From NCBI GenBank assembly GCA_963806635.1, contig CAWDZA010000015.1, forward strand, positions 1-64,000: DNA of 64,000 nucleotides, given 5' to 3'. Numbering within the stretch: position 1 is the first letter of the stretch; every line of letters begins with the position of its first letter. Below, one piece after another: positions 63,200 through 64,000 of the stretch. The notes below the pieces were generated by a model. It had not been told where the DNA came from. It was given only the letters and a program-made list of their open reading frames with translations, and did no database searches. Position numbers and translations under genes: made by a program. The DNA is from CAVVEQ01 sp963806635 (lineage in GTDB: Bacteria > Chloroflexota > Anaerolineae > Anaerolineales > Anaerolineaceae).

Positions 63200-64000
63200 A
63201 TGAAAACATCCTGGTCCAAACGCAATATTCCCATCCTTTCCTGGCTGCCCGGGTATAACCGCGGCTGGCTCACCGCTGATGTGATCGCCGGGTTGACCCT
63301 CTGGGGGCTGGTGGTGCCGGAAGCTATGGCATATGCGGGAATCGCCGGGCTGCCGCCACAGGCGGGGCTCTATACGCTCCTGGCAGCGCTGCTCGTCTAT
63401 GCCATTTTTGGCACATCCCGGCACCTGGTGGTGCAGGCCACCTCGGCCACGGCGGCTCTACTGGCTTCCTCTGTGGCTGCAGCGCTTGTCGCCACAGCAG
63501 CGGTCAATGAATCGGATCCGCATACTTACCAGATGTATGCCTCGGCCTTTGTGCTCGTCACCGGGCTGGTATTCCTGGCAGCGGGTTTGGCGAAGCTGGG
63601 TTTCATCACCCAGTTTCTCTCCAAACCGGTGATGGACGGTTTCGTCATGGGTATCGCAGTCTTCGTGGCGGTGGGGCAATTGAACAAGCTCTTTGGGGTA
63701 CCAAAACCCGACGGAAACACGGTAGAGAAGCTGCTGGGGATCATCAAAGAATTGCCCAATGCCAATTGGGTCACCTTTATTATGGGGGCATCGGCTCTCG
63801 CGGCACTTTTCCTTCTGCCGCGATTATCTAAAAAAATCCCGGCCGGTTTGGTGGTGTTATTTGGTTCCATCGCTTTGAGTGCACTGTTAAACCTGCAAGG
63901 GAATTACGGAGTGGAGATCGTGGGTACCCTGCCGCAGGGATTGCCTTCTTTTTCCTTCCCGATTGTCCCTTTTTCGACCTACCTTGCTATGCTGCTCCCG
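63200..64000 (+). CDS. SulP-family anion transporter, 3' part outside window
   Basis: Reads from ATG 63200 to the window end (267 residues). Start LSWLPGYNRGWLTADVIAGL, then TLWGLVVPEAMAYAGIAGLP (SulP signature), then AIFGTSRHLVVQATSATAAL and FLSKPVMDGFVMGIAV. SulP proteins move sulfate, bicarbonate or other anions. The STAS domain would lie beyond the window. Confidence 0.9.
   Translation, partial: MKTSWSKRNIPILSWLPGYNRGWLTADVIAGLTLWGLVVPEAMAYAGIAGLPPQAGLYTLLAALLVYAIFGTSRHLVVQATSATAALLASSVAAALVATAAVNESDPHTYQMYASAFVLVTGLVFLAAGLAKLGFITQFLSKPVMDGFVMGIAVFVAVGQLNKLFGVPKPDGNTVEKLLGIIKELPNANWVTFIMGASALAALFLLPRLSKKIPAGLVVLFGSIALSALLNLQGNYGVEIVGTLPQGLPSFSFPIVPFSTYLAMLLP

Overview
The window looks like chromosomal DNA of a Chloroflexota bacterium, most likely class Anaerolineae. 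This rests on several features seen together: lipoproteins whose mature N-termini are long Ala/Pro runs after a Cys lipobox, secreted proteins with Thr/Pro-rich spacers, a YabE-like gene overlapping rsmA, roadblock/LC7 and V4R-type proteins, and many 4-nt start/stop overlaps. It is an inference; there is no rRNA here. There is no prophage, CRISPR array or intact insertion sequence.

1-9 kb is a damaged catabolic region. A ribose-type sugar ABC operon (minus strand) has an intact binding protein behind a consensus promoter and a palindromic operator, but its ATPase and both permeases carry many frameshifts. Divergent from it lie a hydroxyacid-oxoacid transhydrogenase (one frameshift), a GlcF-like iron-sulfur subunit (frameshift near the end), an intact GlcD-like FAD oxidase and the 3' end of a sugar isomerase/epimerase gene.

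9-54 kb is well-kept housekeeping DNA with no broken gene found. In order: an AraC/GyrI-like regulator; tRNA-fMet; a lipid kinase/acyltransferase pair; HIT, PspC and cupredoxin genes; a tandem class-V aminotransferase; a gatC-gatA-CAP lipoprotein-gatB operon; a GT39 glycosyltransferase and CYTH cluster; dnaA and RNase J; a carbohydrate ABC importer without its own ATPase; an MBL-fold/mutY/pcm/phosphoesterase operon; a nitroreductase and SH3 pair; a roadblock/V4R/GT2 operon; rsmA with a YabE-like 3D-domain protein; a candidate structured RNA; tRNA-Phe followed by 92-bp tandem repeats that copy its 3' end and terminator; two transporters; SixA; an ECF sigma/anti-sigma pair; and a LacD-like aldolase.

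54.5-64 kb is accessory again. A MalT/LAL-type LuxR regulator (one frameshift) is followed by two transcription units whose promoters share a gap-free similar block with TACACCT heptamers spaced 11 bp. The first drives a decayed B12-binding radical SAM gene. The second leads to a frameshifted ~90-aa protein, then an unusual Gly/Pro/Arg-rich membrane protein, a YtxH protein and a small membrane protein. Next come a cytoplasmic DszB-like protein keeping the Cys-His-Arg triad of the 2'-hydroxybiphenyl-2-sulfinate desulfinase, an enoyl-CoA hydratase-like protein, and a SulP anion transporter that runs off the window. This right-hand segment, a putative LAL regulon followed by a desulfinase-like gene set, is the best candidate for something undescribed.
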